DNA of 64,000 bases from Sisyra terminalis (GCA_958496175.1 OY292280.1:15190001-15254000); one strand, 5' to 3'. Positions 27,139 to 36,954 are shown, counted from the first letter of the stretch. Translations and numbers: made by a program. Notes: a model not told the origin generated them from the sequence alone.

Positions 27139-27143
<5 letters not shown>

Positions 27144-29661
27144 TCATATTAATACGTATTAATAGCAAAATAAACAAGTAACTGAATTGAATATGATATA
27201 CGTGATTGTAACTAAAACCATTCCAGAAAATGTCAGATTATGATGGAAGTTCCGAACGTGGCAAAGATGGAAGATAAAAGCTTGAACTATAAGCAACAAT
27301 ATTTGAAGTTAGTGGCTGAGACCATAAGGCTATGGCGAATGTTTGTCGAAAGATTGTAAGATGGTCTTTCATGGCTTTGTGGTACCTTTGTCTTTGTTTT
27401 TGGTCTTCTATCGCTACGCAAATTGGCATTTTTATAAATTTTTATGAAACGCCGAAACAAGAGACTGATAATATATTGTTGACTATAGTTAAATAAACGA
27501 TCTTCTGTTTTTTTTACCACATGAACTTTTGCCAAATTTCAAACAAAAAAAAATGCACTCCATCTTTACTTAAATCATTTTCGAATTGCATCAATCATAT
27601 CACATTATTTTTATATCAATATTTTTAATCAACATCAACTTTGATTTTTTTGTGCAATTTTTAAAGAAAGAATATATAATTTTAAGTTGAACAATTAGTA
27701 TTAAAATTTAGTATTAAAACGTAAATAAATTAAAAATAGGGATCTCCAGGGTTTAATCTGTACGAAGATTAAAATACATTTCATTTTTTGAAAACCATGT
27801 TTTTTTAAATATTTTTCCAAAATTTGGAAAACAGCCATTTGTAAAAGAAAAAAAAATGTTTCTTGCAAACTGTTAACATTTTTTAATTAATTTAAGGATA
27901 TTTGACAAAATAGGTAATTTAGAGGGCTGTGAATTAAGAAAAAAATCTGATTTTTTTTAGGACATAATAAGGAAAGTTATTTCGCTTAGATTATAAGAAA
28001 CACTCGCTTGTTTTTCTCGATTTGATAATGCTGTTTTTTATTTTTGATAAATTTTTGACATAATGCTGGATTTTCACGGATAATTTGACTGTTTGAAATT
28101 TTCTTCTCGCATATAACATGTCTTAATATTTCTACTGGAAAACAATATAACTTTATCAAGATTTAGAAATGTGGTCTGGTACTATTCCTGTATGAATCAC
28201 ATCGTGATATAGTGCACTAAATAAGTGCATTTTTTTCACTTCTGTGTAAATCCAGTATTCAATACAGTAATTAGGTTTTTGAGTTTTACCAAGAAAATTG
28301 TACTTATGTAAGGCAAAAAGTGACCAAAACTTTAACCGAATGTTCCTTATTTGAATTGTACAAATCTTCTTTGTAAATATTTGATTTAAATATTATTTTC
28401 TGTTCCTTAAATTTTCCATTTGAAAAAAAAAACGCTCATTAGTGCTTTTGATTTGAAAGTATATAATTTTTTTTAATATACATATTTATATAGAAAAAAA
28501 TTTAAATACGCAAAAAAAATTGGTGATGTTATTTTCCGAAATTAGGAAAATTTATATACGTAATTTAAAAAATTAATATAATTTTTATTGGGTGTACAGA
28601 AGTCTTCATTCCTGTCAGTTTCAAAATTTCCAACATCCATTCCTAGAAAATTATGGCGAATTTTCCCCAATTATCCTTTATTTTTATAAATTCTCATGAT
28701 ACATTATTTGTGTGGAACATGTTTTTGTGCATAATGATGCATAGTATTTTACTGAAAGGCAAACAACGCGGATGTCCCTTTTTTCGGGATATAACTACGT
28801 TCTAGATACGCAATAGTATCGATGACATCTTACAAATAAAGAAGCTACAATATTGTCAACGTTCAATACTATTTCATTTATCAAAGACAAAGACATATTC
28901 TACTCATAACTAACAATGTTGAAAAATCGTAACAGCTTCGGAAAATCGCTATCGTTCCTATCTTTTGTCTTTTAAGTACTCAACAAAATACCACAATACT
29001 TAAAATAAGCAAAATATGTAACTATTTGTATTGAAAAAATAATTAGTTTGCATGAAATTATCTACCAAATGTTATTATGATGGTAAAAGCTTTTCATTTC
29101 AAACAAAAACTGATTCAGTGGTGTAGACCTTTTTGTATTTGTAATGAAGGTAATGAAACACTTAATAAAACTAAATATCTATTAATTAATTGCTTCTTTT
29201 TAATAAAGATTTAGGTATTAAGTTGAGTTTTCCATGATGACGTTAATTGAGCCTCAACACTGTAGCTTGCGGGCGGGCTTATTGTGTTTTCTGGATACCT
29301 ACTTTACTTACTTAAGAGCCAATAGCTAGGCGAATCTCAGCAACCGATACACTAAATGCTTTCCGACTACTTTAGTTCTAGGGCTTGAATGTTTTAGTAC
29401 CTTGTACTATGCTTCTATCATTGGCTACTTAAAGTCAGCCATTTGTTGGCCATACATAAGCGATCAAAAAGTGTGGACAGTTAAGTATATAAAAAAAAAA
29501 TTTTTTTTAAAATGTATAGAACTTACACATAAATCAATCTATAAGTTTAAACATGTTATCAATAGGTCATAGTAGATGGAAAATATAGAATTGGAGAAGC
29601 TTAAATTTCAAAAAATGCTTTATTTTTTAATATAGAAAACATACAAGATCGTTTATTGAAT

Positions 29662-30711
29662 TTAATTGCAAGGAATACCTTCATAGTTTTTTACCAGAAA
29701 ATTTTTGTCACCCCATTCAATAACCAGTGAAGAATCGGATAAGTCGTCTAACATTTTCGGTAAATGTTCACAAAGCCATGGGTTTCCTTTTAAGAAAATG
29801 ACTACAGGAGAACCCAAAATGTCTGTCATGCCTGTAACGTTGAAATTGTCCAAAGAATTGTATTCCAGATGTAATTCAAGTAGTTTTGGTAGATGAGAAA
29901 AGCTCTCCGGGTTGATGGTACTCAAATGATTGCCGTCGAGTTGTATGATTTCAATTTCGGAAGAATTCTGGAATGCGTTTGGCTCGATTTCCGCGATTGC
30001 GTTGGATTGAAGGTTCAGTATGTATAGAGAGGGTAAATTTGTAAAGCTTTCTTAATATATCTTCGTCAAATGGCAAGATTTAGCGGAGAATACTTCCAAA
30101 TTTGGGACATTGACAAACGCGTTCGGTTCAATAGTCTTGAAATGTGATACATCCAATATTACTTTTTTGAGATTCGGTAAATTTTTGAAAGTTGCCTGAG
30201 GTATATGGCCCAATGACGTTTGAGAAAAATCCAACACTTTGATGTTATCCAAATCCCAGAATACTCCTTGTTTAACTCCACGTAGATTACTATTTAGTAA
30301 ATAAAGTTCAGTTAAATTTACAGCATTCTGAAAAGTTCCTAGATCAATATCATGAAGTGAATTGTGACTTATTGATATTTTATTCAGAACCGAAAAATTT
30401 TCAAAAGCATCCATTGAAATTGCGTCCATACTGTTATACCATAGCAACAATTCTTTTACTGTTTTTGTAGTTTTTTCAGGAATGATTGATGCGTTAAAAA
30501 TTTCGATTGTTATAAAAGAAATTTTAAGCACTTCAACTGTATTGTTTTCGTTTTCCAAGTAGTTTTGCATGTCTTCCATAGATCCGCCTTGGCATAATAC
30601 ATAGTTGTTGAAATATGTTTGACATCCTTCTTCCTGGCAAATACCCGAAACAAACATGTACAAAAAAACTACCATTTGGAAAAGAAACGTAAATTTGAAA
30701 TCAGTCCCCAT
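29662..30711 (-). pseudogene. Secreted leucine-rich-repeat protein gene with one in-frame stop
   Basis: A single intronless frame of 350 codons runs from ATG at 30711 to TAA at 29662-29664, interrupted only by TAA at 30052-30054 (codon 220). The N-terminus is a signal peptide (hydrophobic LFQMVVFLYMFVSGICQ), followed by a short Cys-containing cap. About eight 24-residue LRRs follow (such as LTELYLLNSNLRGVKQGVF and LYILNLQSNAIAEIEPNAF), then an LRRCT-like cap with NPWLCEHLPKML and a final Cys. Reading resumes in the same frame directly after the stop (ESFTNLPSLYILNL). The stop sits at the usual P-x-x-F turn of a repeat, so one base change or stop readthrough would account for it. The architecture matches insect extracellular LRR proteins. 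Whether it is a pseudogene, a polymorphic null, a truncated secreted product or a readthrough gene cannot be told here. I see no GT-AG intron that removes the stop. Confidence 0.7.
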
Positions 30712-31501
30712 ATTAAATTATATATAACATTCGAAAGAAAAAATAATTAGTTTGTTTAAATAAATTAACAGTTGTCACTGACTAAATGTATACCCAAATA
30801 ATTTCATAATCTCAAATTACATTATCAAATTAAATTTTGTCAATCTCAAAAATTAAGTAGGTATTGTTAGAACCAATTTGCTGATTAAATGAATGCTATT
30901 ATGGCCCCTTTTTACCGATGTATGATATCGGACCGAATCACTATGTGTAAAAATAATAATTGTTGAATTCTGAAACCTTTGATAAAAATAATCTTGTATT
31001 TGATAACATTATAATTGAAACATTGAAACAGAGTCCAGAATTCAAGAGTATAACGATGTATAATGTACCTAATATAATAATATGGTCCGCGGGTTTTTTC
31101 GGTAAAAAATACCTTAATTAATAAAGATTGTTTACGTTTGAAATATAATGAATTATTGGCATTGAAATACCTACTACAATTATTATATGAAACTTGCCCC
31201 TTATGTAGCTTAGAAGTTCAACTGAAGTTATTTCTTTAAACACAGGACAAAATAATTTTCACAGGAATATTAAGATCTCTTTTAATTAATTTTATGAGAA
31301 ACTACAAATAACCCTCACAAATAACACATAAAACCATAAAACAGCTCTAAAATGCCCCGAGCAATATTATTAAATCCAACAATTATGCAACCATTTGTGT
31401 ACCAAGAAAAATGAATGTTCACGATATTTCTTATTTATTAAATTAGATTCTAATTAATTTCTTTTATAACAACTGTAGGTACTTGGTTCGAAAATCGTCC
31501 C

Positions 31502-31639
31502 TTATTTAACGACACTACAAGCAGTTGAAGTTTCGAAGGTATGATGATTTCTTCTGCCAATTTGTAGTGCTAAAAGTGGTTTGTATTCGGAAAAATCTGC
31601 ATAGCATGTACAGATGAACCTATACTTTCGATTGGCAGC
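31502..31639 (-). CDS. Exon-like 45-codon frame, repeat-borne family (unknown)
   Basis: The frame opens right after an AG acceptor-like site and begins AANRKYRFICTCYA. It ends in the shared C-terminal signature TSTACSVVK and a TAA. Compared with the 49-codon copies at 36609-36758 and 58918-59067, it lacks exactly five codons (the GDEID stretch), an in-frame deletion. No start codon is present, so it would need to be spliced. Function unknown. Confidence 0.4.
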   Translation of the reverse strand, partial: AANRKYRFICTCYADFSEYKPLLALQIGRRNHHTFETSTACSVVK

Positions 31640-31799
31640 CTTAAAAACCCAACAGAATATTCGAAGATTTTCGTGAAAAATTAATAATGGTTAAACAACG
31701 GGTTTTTTTTTGCAAAAAAATTTTGTTTCGAATTCGAAATATTTTGTTATATTATCGTTAAGTACATTACTACGAAACCGAAACTGTCTTTGGTTCGAA

Positions 31800-32130
31800 A
31801 AACATCCCTTATTTGACGACGTTACAAGCAGTTGAAGTTTGGATGGTTTTTGAACACGAATTTCTGCTGAAAATTATTAAAATTGGGATCAGGAGCACAT
31901 GATAATATGTTACTATGTTCGGACATGACGTCACGTTGGCCATCTTTTTAAGACCCACCTACCCACTCACCCTCCATGTTTTTTAAGACCCAGTCACCCG
32001 ATAAGTAGGGGGGTGGGTGGGTCTTAAAAAAAAGCCGACGTAACGTCACGTCTGAATATAGCGACATATTAGTAAGTGCTCCTAATACCAATTTTAATCA
32101 TTTTCAGCAGAAATTCGCGTCAAAAATAGA
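31800..32130. promoter_or_regulatory. CRE-centred hairpin, copy 1
   Basis: The imperfect palindrome centres near 31.98 kb. Its arms run from a TTCTGCTGAAAA motif through GGAGCACATGATAATATG to TGACGTCA (31926-31933; degenerate mate TAACGTCA at 32041-32048) and ACCCACC/GGTGGGT tracts. The left side leads into a reverse-facing small ORF and the right side into a forward-facing frame, so a bidirectional promoter is possible (inference). Confidence 0.55.
31809..31943 (-). CDS. 44-aa hydrophobic small ORF, repeat-borne family, copy 1
   Basis: ATG to TAA, 45 codons. The product begins MANVTSCPNIVTYYHV, continues with the hydrophobic stretch LLIPILIIFS and ends NSCSKTIQTSTACNVVK, with two cysteines after the hydrophobic segment plus one before it. 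The start lies in a CRE-like palindrome context (TGACGTCA at 31926-31933 is within codons 4-7). The same 135-bp frame, of identical length, occurs at 36328-36462, 43539-43673 and 58614-58748. It resembles a signal peptide or anchor followed by a tiny tail; no family is recognised. Confidence 0.4.
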   Translation of the reverse strand: MANVTSCPNIVTYYHVLLIPILIIFSRNSCSKTIQTSTACNVVK

Positions 32131-32220
32131 CAAAACGACAATTTTTTTATGTTCACCGGTTTATTTATAAAGCAATTCAAAAACAATTCTGCAACAGCTG
32201 TCTATTGTAAATTAAATTGA
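32106..32220 (+). CDS. Exon-like 37-codon frame on the second side of the hairpin (unknown)
   Basis: After TTTTCAG at 32099-32105 the frame reads EIRVKNRQNDNFFMFTGLF and ends TAVYCKLN plus a TGA. Related frames follow the equivalent TTTTCAG at 43.8 kb (forward, with a three-codon in-frame gap) and 58.45-58.33 kb (reverse). It has no start of its own and would need splicing. Function unknown. Confidence 0.3.
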
Positions 32221-33059
32221 GTAGAAATGATGCATAAGTGTCGAAAAAAAATTATTTAGTAAGTAAGTATTTATTTAGTTTGATTGACTATTGATAGATT
32301 TCAGTCGATATGAGTTAAAAGAGATTCATTTTGGTCCACAATGATCCATATTATATTACAGGTCCCTGAAGATGCTAATTTCTCGAAAATTAGACGTTTC
32401 ATCGCATTTCGATCAATCAACCATTTCCAAATGTCGAAGGCAATCGTTGATCGATTGAATACATGGTGCTAAAATTCGGAAACGAGGGTTCATGTTATTA
32501 AGTGATAATGTGAGCCAACGTAAGTTAAAAGAAATTAAAACCAATTATTATGGTAGCAAAACATATTGGGCTCATTCGCCAATTGAAGTTGGAACCTCCG
32601 GTTCCAGCATAGCCGTCCAGTAAATCGTTCCGGAGAGTAGCAGAAATCTGCATATTTTCCGGTGAAAACGGAATAATACCTACCTACTATGAATAGGAAC
32701 GATTGTTTGGTGAAATTGAAACTTATTATTCTTTAGGTCTATACCGTCTATGCCCCAAAGGTAGTTGAAAACTTTTTCGAATTGAAAGTAACAACTTCTT
32801 ACAGGAATAAAACACTTGCACTTACCATCGTTTATTTTTCAGAAAATCATCTGAAAAACGTCCGAAAAACTGCTGTAGGTACTGTACAAGTTTATCAGAA
32901 AACAATCCTCATTTCCTATTGACATAAATAATTAAATGTTAGGTCTTGTTCATTTTTTGATGACTCCATTTAAAGATTGGTCCTCGAGTAGCTCGATACA
33001 ACTGTAAGAAATGTATTTAAGCAATAAGCAGCGACCGGACACCATCTACGGATATCCTT

Positions 33060-33125
33060 CATATGGCAATTTCAAGGTTCGAACCCGGAGATTGTTCCCT
33101 CAACATACTTATCAGCCCGGCTACA
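33060..33125 (-). repeat. tRNA-like (SINE-type) A/B-box segment in repeat arm
   Basis: On the reverse strand TAGCCGGGCTGAT (A-box-like, reading from 33123) is followed about 35 nt later by GGTTCGAACCT (33075-33085), a close match to the B-box GGTTCGANTCC. The same pair occurs at 44814-44862 (-) and 61892-61940 (+). This suggests a Pol III-type tRNA-derived head. Confidence 0.5.
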
Positions 33126-33306
33126 AAGTCATCCCTTCCCTAATTGACGAAGTTAGAAGCACTTGAATATTGAAGGGTTTGATGATTTCATCTGCCTCCA
33201 AATTGATGCACAATTTCATACCTTCAATGGGCTTTGCATATGGAAAAATTTGCACAGCATGAACGGGAGGACTTATAATTTCGATTGGCATCCATAAACA
33301 CCACAT
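33121..33306 (-). CDS. Small ORF of the repeat family (MPIE-type frame), unknown
   Basis: The 61-codon frame begins MWCLWMPIEIISPPVHAVQ and contains GMKLCINLEADEIIKPF. The same frame recurs as 56 codons at 61709-61879 (+), and a truncated version is present at 44.88-44.99 kb. In the other two copies it meets a consensus donor AG|GTAAGG; here the donor is mutated and the frame reads on. It overlaps, in another frame, the decayed NRKYRS-type exon, so coding status is uncertain. Confidence 0.3.
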   Translation of the reverse strand: MWCLWMPIEIISPPVHAVQIFPYAKPIEGMKLCINLEADEIIKPFNIQVLLTSSIREGMTL

Positions 33307-33464
33307 CGAGAATTCGATGATTTTGGTAAAATATCAACATTGGTTAACCCATGGTTGTTTTTGACGAAAAATTATTATAAATAAACTTTTAATCTAGGGA
33401 AAAAATATTTTAGTACAACATTGAAGGACTATTACTTTTTATAACCGACGTTTTTCATTCCTTT

Positions 33465-34568
33465 ATGGTAAGCAAGATACAACCCATAATTTATGAGCAA
33501 AACATAATCCCAAACCATCAGTTCGGATTCCGCAAGGAGCATTCTACCATAGAGCAAACACATAAAGTAGCATCCACAATAATGAGGGCTATCAACGAAA
33601 AATCATATTGCTCCGCAGTCTTTCTGGACATATCCTTGGCCTTCGACAAGGTATGGCACCCGGGGCTGTTGTACAAACTAAAAGCGGTTCTTCCTGGTCC
33701 TTTATTCCGTGTCCTCCAGTCCTACTTAACGGACAGAAGATTTTTCGTCACCTACAACAACATTAACACCGAACTTCATGAAGTGGGATCTGGAGTACCA
33801 CAGGGTAGCATACTGGGACCGTTCCTCTACCTCATCTACCAAGGAGACCTACCTATACCAGAAAACGTCACAATAGCCACATACGCTGATGACACCGCAG
33901 TAATGGCGGTCGACAGATGTCCTACGGCAGCGACAGAAAAGCTACAAGGTGCTCTCGACGAATTGGAGACTTGGCTCAACAAATGGCGCATCAAAGTCAA
34001 TGAAGCCAAATCTGTTCAGGTAACATTTACAACCCAGCGGGGTACTTGGCCTCATGTTTTCCTCCACAACCTTCAGATCCCACAGGCGACGGAGATTAAG
34101 TATCTCGGTATGCACCTGGACAGGAGACTAACCTGGCGGAGACACATAACGGCTAAAAGAAACCAACTCAAAGAAAAATGTCGAAAATTACACTGGCTAA
34201 TAGGTTGGAAATCGCAACTGTCTCTGGACTGCAAACTGCTCTTGCACAAGTCAATCCTGAAGCCAATCTGGACATATGGCATCCAACTATGGGGAGCGGC
34301 TAGTGACTCGAACATCAATATTATCCAACGCTTCCAGTCAAAAACGCTCAAACTCATCAGAAAGACCCCGTGGTTCGTCACCAACCAAGATATCCACAAA
34401 GATCTGAAGATGGCCTATGTCAGGGAGGAAGTCGCCAGACATAGCATAAAATACCAAAACAGATTGAGCGACCACGTCAACTATCTGGCGGTCAACCTCC
34501 TTGACAACAGCAACGAGTCAATGAGACTGAAACGCATCCCGTTCCTGGAACTGCCATATCGAAAGTGA
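33465..34568 (+). CDS. Jockey-type reverse transcriptase, truncated at the N-terminus
   Basis: The 367-codon frame is intact to its TGA. RT blocks in order: HQFGFRKEHST (about residue 17), AVFLDISLAFDKVWH (catalytic Asp), GVPQGSILGP, YADDTAVMAVD (YADD catalytic pair) and the thumb-proximal LGMHLDRRLTWRRH. This is the layout of insect jockey RTs. The endonuclease and the first RT blocks are missing. The apparent ATG at 33465 belongs to the duplicated target site, not to the element: by chance the host sequence provides an in-frame start for the truncated RT. The intact frame and the perfect duplication point to a recent insertion. Confidence 0.92.
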   Translation: MVSKIQPIIYEQNIIPNHQFGFRKEHSTIEQTHKVASTIMRAINEKSYCSAVFLDISLAFDKVWHPGLLYKLKAVLPGPLFRVLQSYLTDRRFFVTYNNINTELHEVGSGVPQGSILGPFLYLIYQGDLPIPENVTIATYADDTAVMAVDRCPTAATEKLQGALDELETWLNKWRIKVNEAKSVQVTFTTQRGTWPHVFLHNLQIPQATEIKYLGMHLDRRLTWRRHITAKRNQLKEKCRKLHWLIGWKSQLSLDCKLLLHKSILKPIWTYGIQLWGAASDSNINIIQRFQSKTLKLIRKTPWFVTNQDIHKDLKMAYVREEVARHSIKYQNRLSDHVNYLAVNLLDNSNESMRLKRIPFLELPYRK

Positions 34569-34677
34569 AAACATCAAGCTCACTATTCTAAAATAGTGAG
34601 CAGGCGAAATTCGACGTACAATGGATTTGCTTATTGTCCTCGGGCAGATCGCAAATAATATATGAGAGGAAAAAGAA
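33476..34677 (+). mobile_element. 5'-truncated jockey-clade non-LTR retrotransposon
   Basis: The insertion is flanked by a 14-bp target-site duplication, TTTATGGTAAGCAA, at 33462-33475 and 34678-34691. The uninterrupted target is preserved in the sister repeat copy near 42.22 kb. Only the 3' part of the element remains (RT fingers to thumb, then a C-terminal region and about 110 bp of 3'UTR). There is no long poly(A); the end is A/G-rich (GAGAGGAAAAAGAA). Confidence 0.9.
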
Positions 34678-34916
34678 TTTATGGTAAGCAATATGTACGT
34701 AGCTAGTTTATTTTAGTTTCTCATACCATTAAGAAATTTTACTTTTGGTAATCTTTGAACCCATGAAGCCAGTAAATTTTAATTCCTTCCGTTTTTTCCA
34801 ATGCTATCAGGGACAGGTATCAAAAGGCCAACTCTCGATACATCATTGATGGTTTGTTTGATTTTATTAATAATATGGTTTTATTGTTACAGAAGAAGTT
34901 AAGCTTTGAAGAATAG

Positions 34917-35180
34917 TCGTCCGGGGTCGGAATAAAGGAAATACAAAATGTTCGGGGGAAGGAAAAGGATATCCTGGTTAGTCTACCAGGAACCAAACAA
35001 AAAGAGTACCAAAAGAAAACGAAGCAGTTTATCGGTTCAATCGGTTGGTTTGAGACATGCGGGATATTTGATCGAAGTCGTGGAAATGCCAACAATTGGG
35101 TGGTGGAGATAATTTGTGAATGTAAAAGGGTAAATAAAATCGAAACGAAACCAAAGGGTACGAATACATTGGGTTCTTAA
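34917..35180 (+). CDS. WVGIKE-type exon-like ORF, copy A (unknown)
   Basis: This 87-aa frame runs from after a TAG to a TAA and has no ATG, so it would be an internal or terminal exon. It includes VGIKEIQNVRGKEKD, QFIGSIGWFETCGIFDRSR and NWVVEIICECKR. Three other copies keep the frame open: 37749-38066 (-), 42483-42755 (+) and 60001-60300 (-). The extra upstream residues YYLTTITPGYHSW seen at 37.7-38.1 kb are deleted here. No family recognised. Confidence 0.4.
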   Translation, partial: SSGVGIKEIQNVRGKEKDILVSLPGTKQKEYQKKTKQFIGSIGWFETCGIFDRSRGNANNWVVEIICECKRVNKIETKPKGTNTLGS

Positions 35181-35450
35181 GCCGATTGATATTGAAGTTT
35201 GTTTGTACGATATGTTGTAGATAAGTAGATCGCAAAAAAGAAGATGATTTAAAAAGGAATTAATGATTGTTTTTTTTTTAGTGTTTGAGCATGAAAATCC
35301 GGAGGATGTAAATGAGGTTCCTGGAGGATTTTTGTCCTTATGTAGGAAATCCACATTCGTTGGTTGTTAAGAATTGTTTTGGCAATGTTTCGTTGCAAAA
35401 TGCTAAGCATTTGGATAAGTTTCAGTTGGAGAGAATTTGATTTTTTCCAG

Positions 35451-35609
35451 TCGATCGATCCATCCTCACCTCAATTAATAACAAGGTATTGAAAATCATT
35501 ATTCATGTAAGTTTTGGTCATAAGATTTTATGTATTGTTTTGCTTTTGATTTCAGTTGGTTTTCAATCGAACCATTTTCTACAGTGAAACAAGATGCCGG
35601 AAAATTTAA
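35451..35609 (+). CDS. Two exon-like segments flanking a 49-bp consensus intron (WVGIKE unit, 3' end)
   Basis: Acceptor TTTTTTCCAG precedes 35451. The frame reads DRSILTSINNKVLKIIIH to 35506, where a GTAAGT donor opens. The intron 35507-35555 ends TTGATTTCAG, and the frame resumes LVFNRTIFYSETRCRKI to TAA at 35609. The 49-bp intron length matches the tiny introns of genuine genes in this window. The reverse copy at about 59.6-59.77 kb keeps both sites (intron 59671-59719). The copies at 37.4 and 42.85 kb have GGAAGT and have lost the donor. Confidence 0.4.
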
Positions 35610-35729
35610 ATGCTATAGATAAATGATTTATGTGAATTAATTAAAAACGGAAAAATTATTTATTAAATTATGTATATTAATGATTTATTGGCATTGGAAT
35701 ATTACAATTATTAGATATGTATATAAAAC

Positions 35730-35978
35730 TTAACACTTGTCCTTTATGTAGCGTACAAGTTCAACTGAAGTTATTTCTCTATCCTCACAGGACAGAACGT
35801 TTTTCACAGCAATATTCAGATCTCTCTTAATTAATTTTATGATAAATTTCAAATAATCCTTACAAACAGTACATTGAATCATAAAACAGGGTTGATGATT
35901 TCTTCTTTCATTTTGACGGTCGATTTCATCCCTTAAATATGGTTTGTTTTCGGAAAAAATTACATAGTATGTAGGTAT
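35730..35978 (-). CDS. CxxC terminal ORF of the repeat family, copy A (unknown)
   Basis: An 82-aa frame with no upstream ATG that begins IPTYYVIFSENKPYLRDEID. Its only Met lies just before the CTVC motif (CFMIQCTVCKDYLKF), and it ends ELVRYIKDKC plus TAA. An identical-length frame lies at 36955-37203 (+), an 83-aa frame at 43094-43345 (-) has one extra in-frame codon, and a copy at about 59.25-59.5 kb has a 1-bp shift. CFMIQCTVC could form half of a metal site, but no domain is recognised. Confidence 0.45.
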   Translation of the reverse strand: MPTYYVIFSENKPYLRDEIDRQNERRNHQPCFMIQCTVCKDYLKFIIKLIKRDLNIAVKNVLSCEDREITSVELVRYIKDKC

Positions 35979-36149
35979 CTACTAGTGGACTAGCAGATAT
36001 TCGATTAGCAGCCTAAAAAACACAACAGAATATTTGAAGATTTTCGTGAAAAATCAACGATGGTTAACCCACGGGTTTTTTTGACGAAAAATGATCCTGT
36101 TTCGAATTCTTTTTATATTATCGTTTAATACATCGTTAAATACATTATT

Positions 36150-36420
36150 ACAAAATTTCTGCTGAAAATGATTAAAATTGGTATTAGGAGCATTTGATAA
36201 TATGTCGCTATATTCGGACGTGACGTCACATGACGCCATGTTTTTTGAAACCCACCCACCCTCCTTCTTGACGGATAACTGAGTCTTAAAAAACATGGTG
36301 GTTAGTGGGAAGGTGGGTCTTAAAAAGATGGCCAACGTGACGTCACGTCCGAACATAGTAACATATTATCATGTGCTCCTGATCCCAATTTTAATAATTT
36401 TCAGCAGAAATTCTTGTTCA
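36150..36420. promoter_or_regulatory. CRE-centred hairpin, copy 2
   Basis: The palindrome centres near 36.26 kb, with TGACGTCA at 36221-36228 and 36338-36345, flanking GGTGGGT/ACCCACC tracts, and GGAGCA...TGATAATATG arms. Both outward directions here lead into the same arm type, making this the turn of an inverted pair. Confidence 0.6.
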
Positions 36421-36462
36421 AAAACCATCCAAACCTCAACTGCTGGTAACGTCGTCAAATAA
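36328..36462 (+). CDS. 44-aa hydrophobic small ORF, copy 2
   Basis: ATG to TAA, 45 codons, MANVTSRPNIVTYYHV plus LLIPILIIFS, ending TSTAGNVVK. Against the copy at 58614-58748 there are seven base differences, four of them silent in this frame; in the alternative open frame the same four changes would alter amino acids. That favours this frame as the coding one. The sequence context is AAGATGGCC. Confidence 0.42.
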   Translation: MANVTSRPNIVTYYHVLLIPILIIFSRNSCSKTIQTSTAGNVVK

Positions 36463-36608
36463 GGGATGTTTTTCGAACCAAAGACAGTTTCGGGTTTGTA
36501 ATAATGTATTTAACGATAATATAACAAAATATTTCGATTTCGAAACAAAAATTTTTTCATCAAAAAAAACCGTGGAAAAATCTTCAAATATTCTGTTGGG
36601 TTTTTTAG

Positions 36609-36758
36609 GCTCCCAATCGAAAGTATAGGTCCATCTGTACATACAGTGAAAATATTTCCGAAAACAAACCACATGTAAGGGATGAAATCGACCATCAAAG
36701 AGGCAGAAGAAATCATCAAACCATCCAAACTTCAATCGCATGTAACATCGTTAAATAA
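36609..36758 (+). CDS. Exon-like 49-codon frame (NRKYRS type)
   Basis: It follows TTTTTTAG and begins APNRKYRSICTYSENISENK; it ends HQTIQTSIACNIVK and TAA. The start of the frame has a stop immediately upstream unless spliced. The copy at 58918-59067 has the same length. The C-terminal signature is shared with the 44-aa ORF, which suggests internal duplication of one ancestral segment. Confidence 0.4.
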   Translation, partial: APNRKYRSICTYSENISENKPHVRDEIDHQRGRRNHQTIQTSIACNIVK

Positions 36759-36954
36759 GGGATGATTTTAGAACCAAAGGTAGTTTCGGGTTCTTAACAA
36801 TGTATTAAACGATAATATAAAAAGAATTCGAAACAGGATCATTTTTCGTCAAAAAAACCCGTGGGTTAACCATCGTTGATTTTTCACGAAAATCTTCAAA
36901 TATTCTGTTGTGTTTTTTAGGCTGCTAATCGAATATCTGCTAGTCCACTAGTAG

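Larger units (their letters stand above)
22172..29661. other. Gene-poor AT-rich interval
   Basis: Beyond the Transportin 3'UTR I find no frame with a recognisable domain; the frames at 22595-22783, 23648-23893, 25936-26148 and 26581-26853 look incidental. Simple-sequence content includes a C-rich tract at about 26176-26200 and a long (AT)n at 27097-27138. No RNA gene was recognised. Confidence 0.55.
31100..33390. repeat. Palindromic mosaic repeat, copy 1 (older, left edge)
   Basis: 31100-31940 is a diverged reverse-facing copy of the arm also seen at 35.66-36.2 and 43.0-43.67 kb. After the CRE hairpin, 32.08-33.39 kb is the alternative arm also found at 43.8-44.99 kb and, inverted, at 57.8-58.5 and 61.57-62.46 kb. 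The CxxC terminal frame has decayed here: two in-frame stops lie in the stretch at about 31.2-31.33 kb. Confidence 0.8.
34692..36245. repeat. Palindromic mosaic repeat, forward arm (continues from 33390 around the jockey insert)
   Basis: The sequence matches 42.2-43.7 kb in the same orientation and 36.25-38.33 and 58.6-60.6 kb in inverted orientation. It lacks about 105 bp present in the other copies just before 34.92 kb. It carries the forward WVGIKE-type frame and the reverse CxxC-type frame, which converge near 35.6-35.7 kb. Confidence 0.85.

Noticed and set aside
34073..34399. Reverse frame of 108 codons opposite the RT
   Set aside because: Antisense shadow of the intact jockey RT frame, without a recognisable motif.
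34820..35354. Several reverse frames (91, 68 and 105 codons) around 35 kb
   Set aside because: Antisense shadows of the WVGIKE-type frame; the same shadows appear at 37.7 and 42.6 kb.
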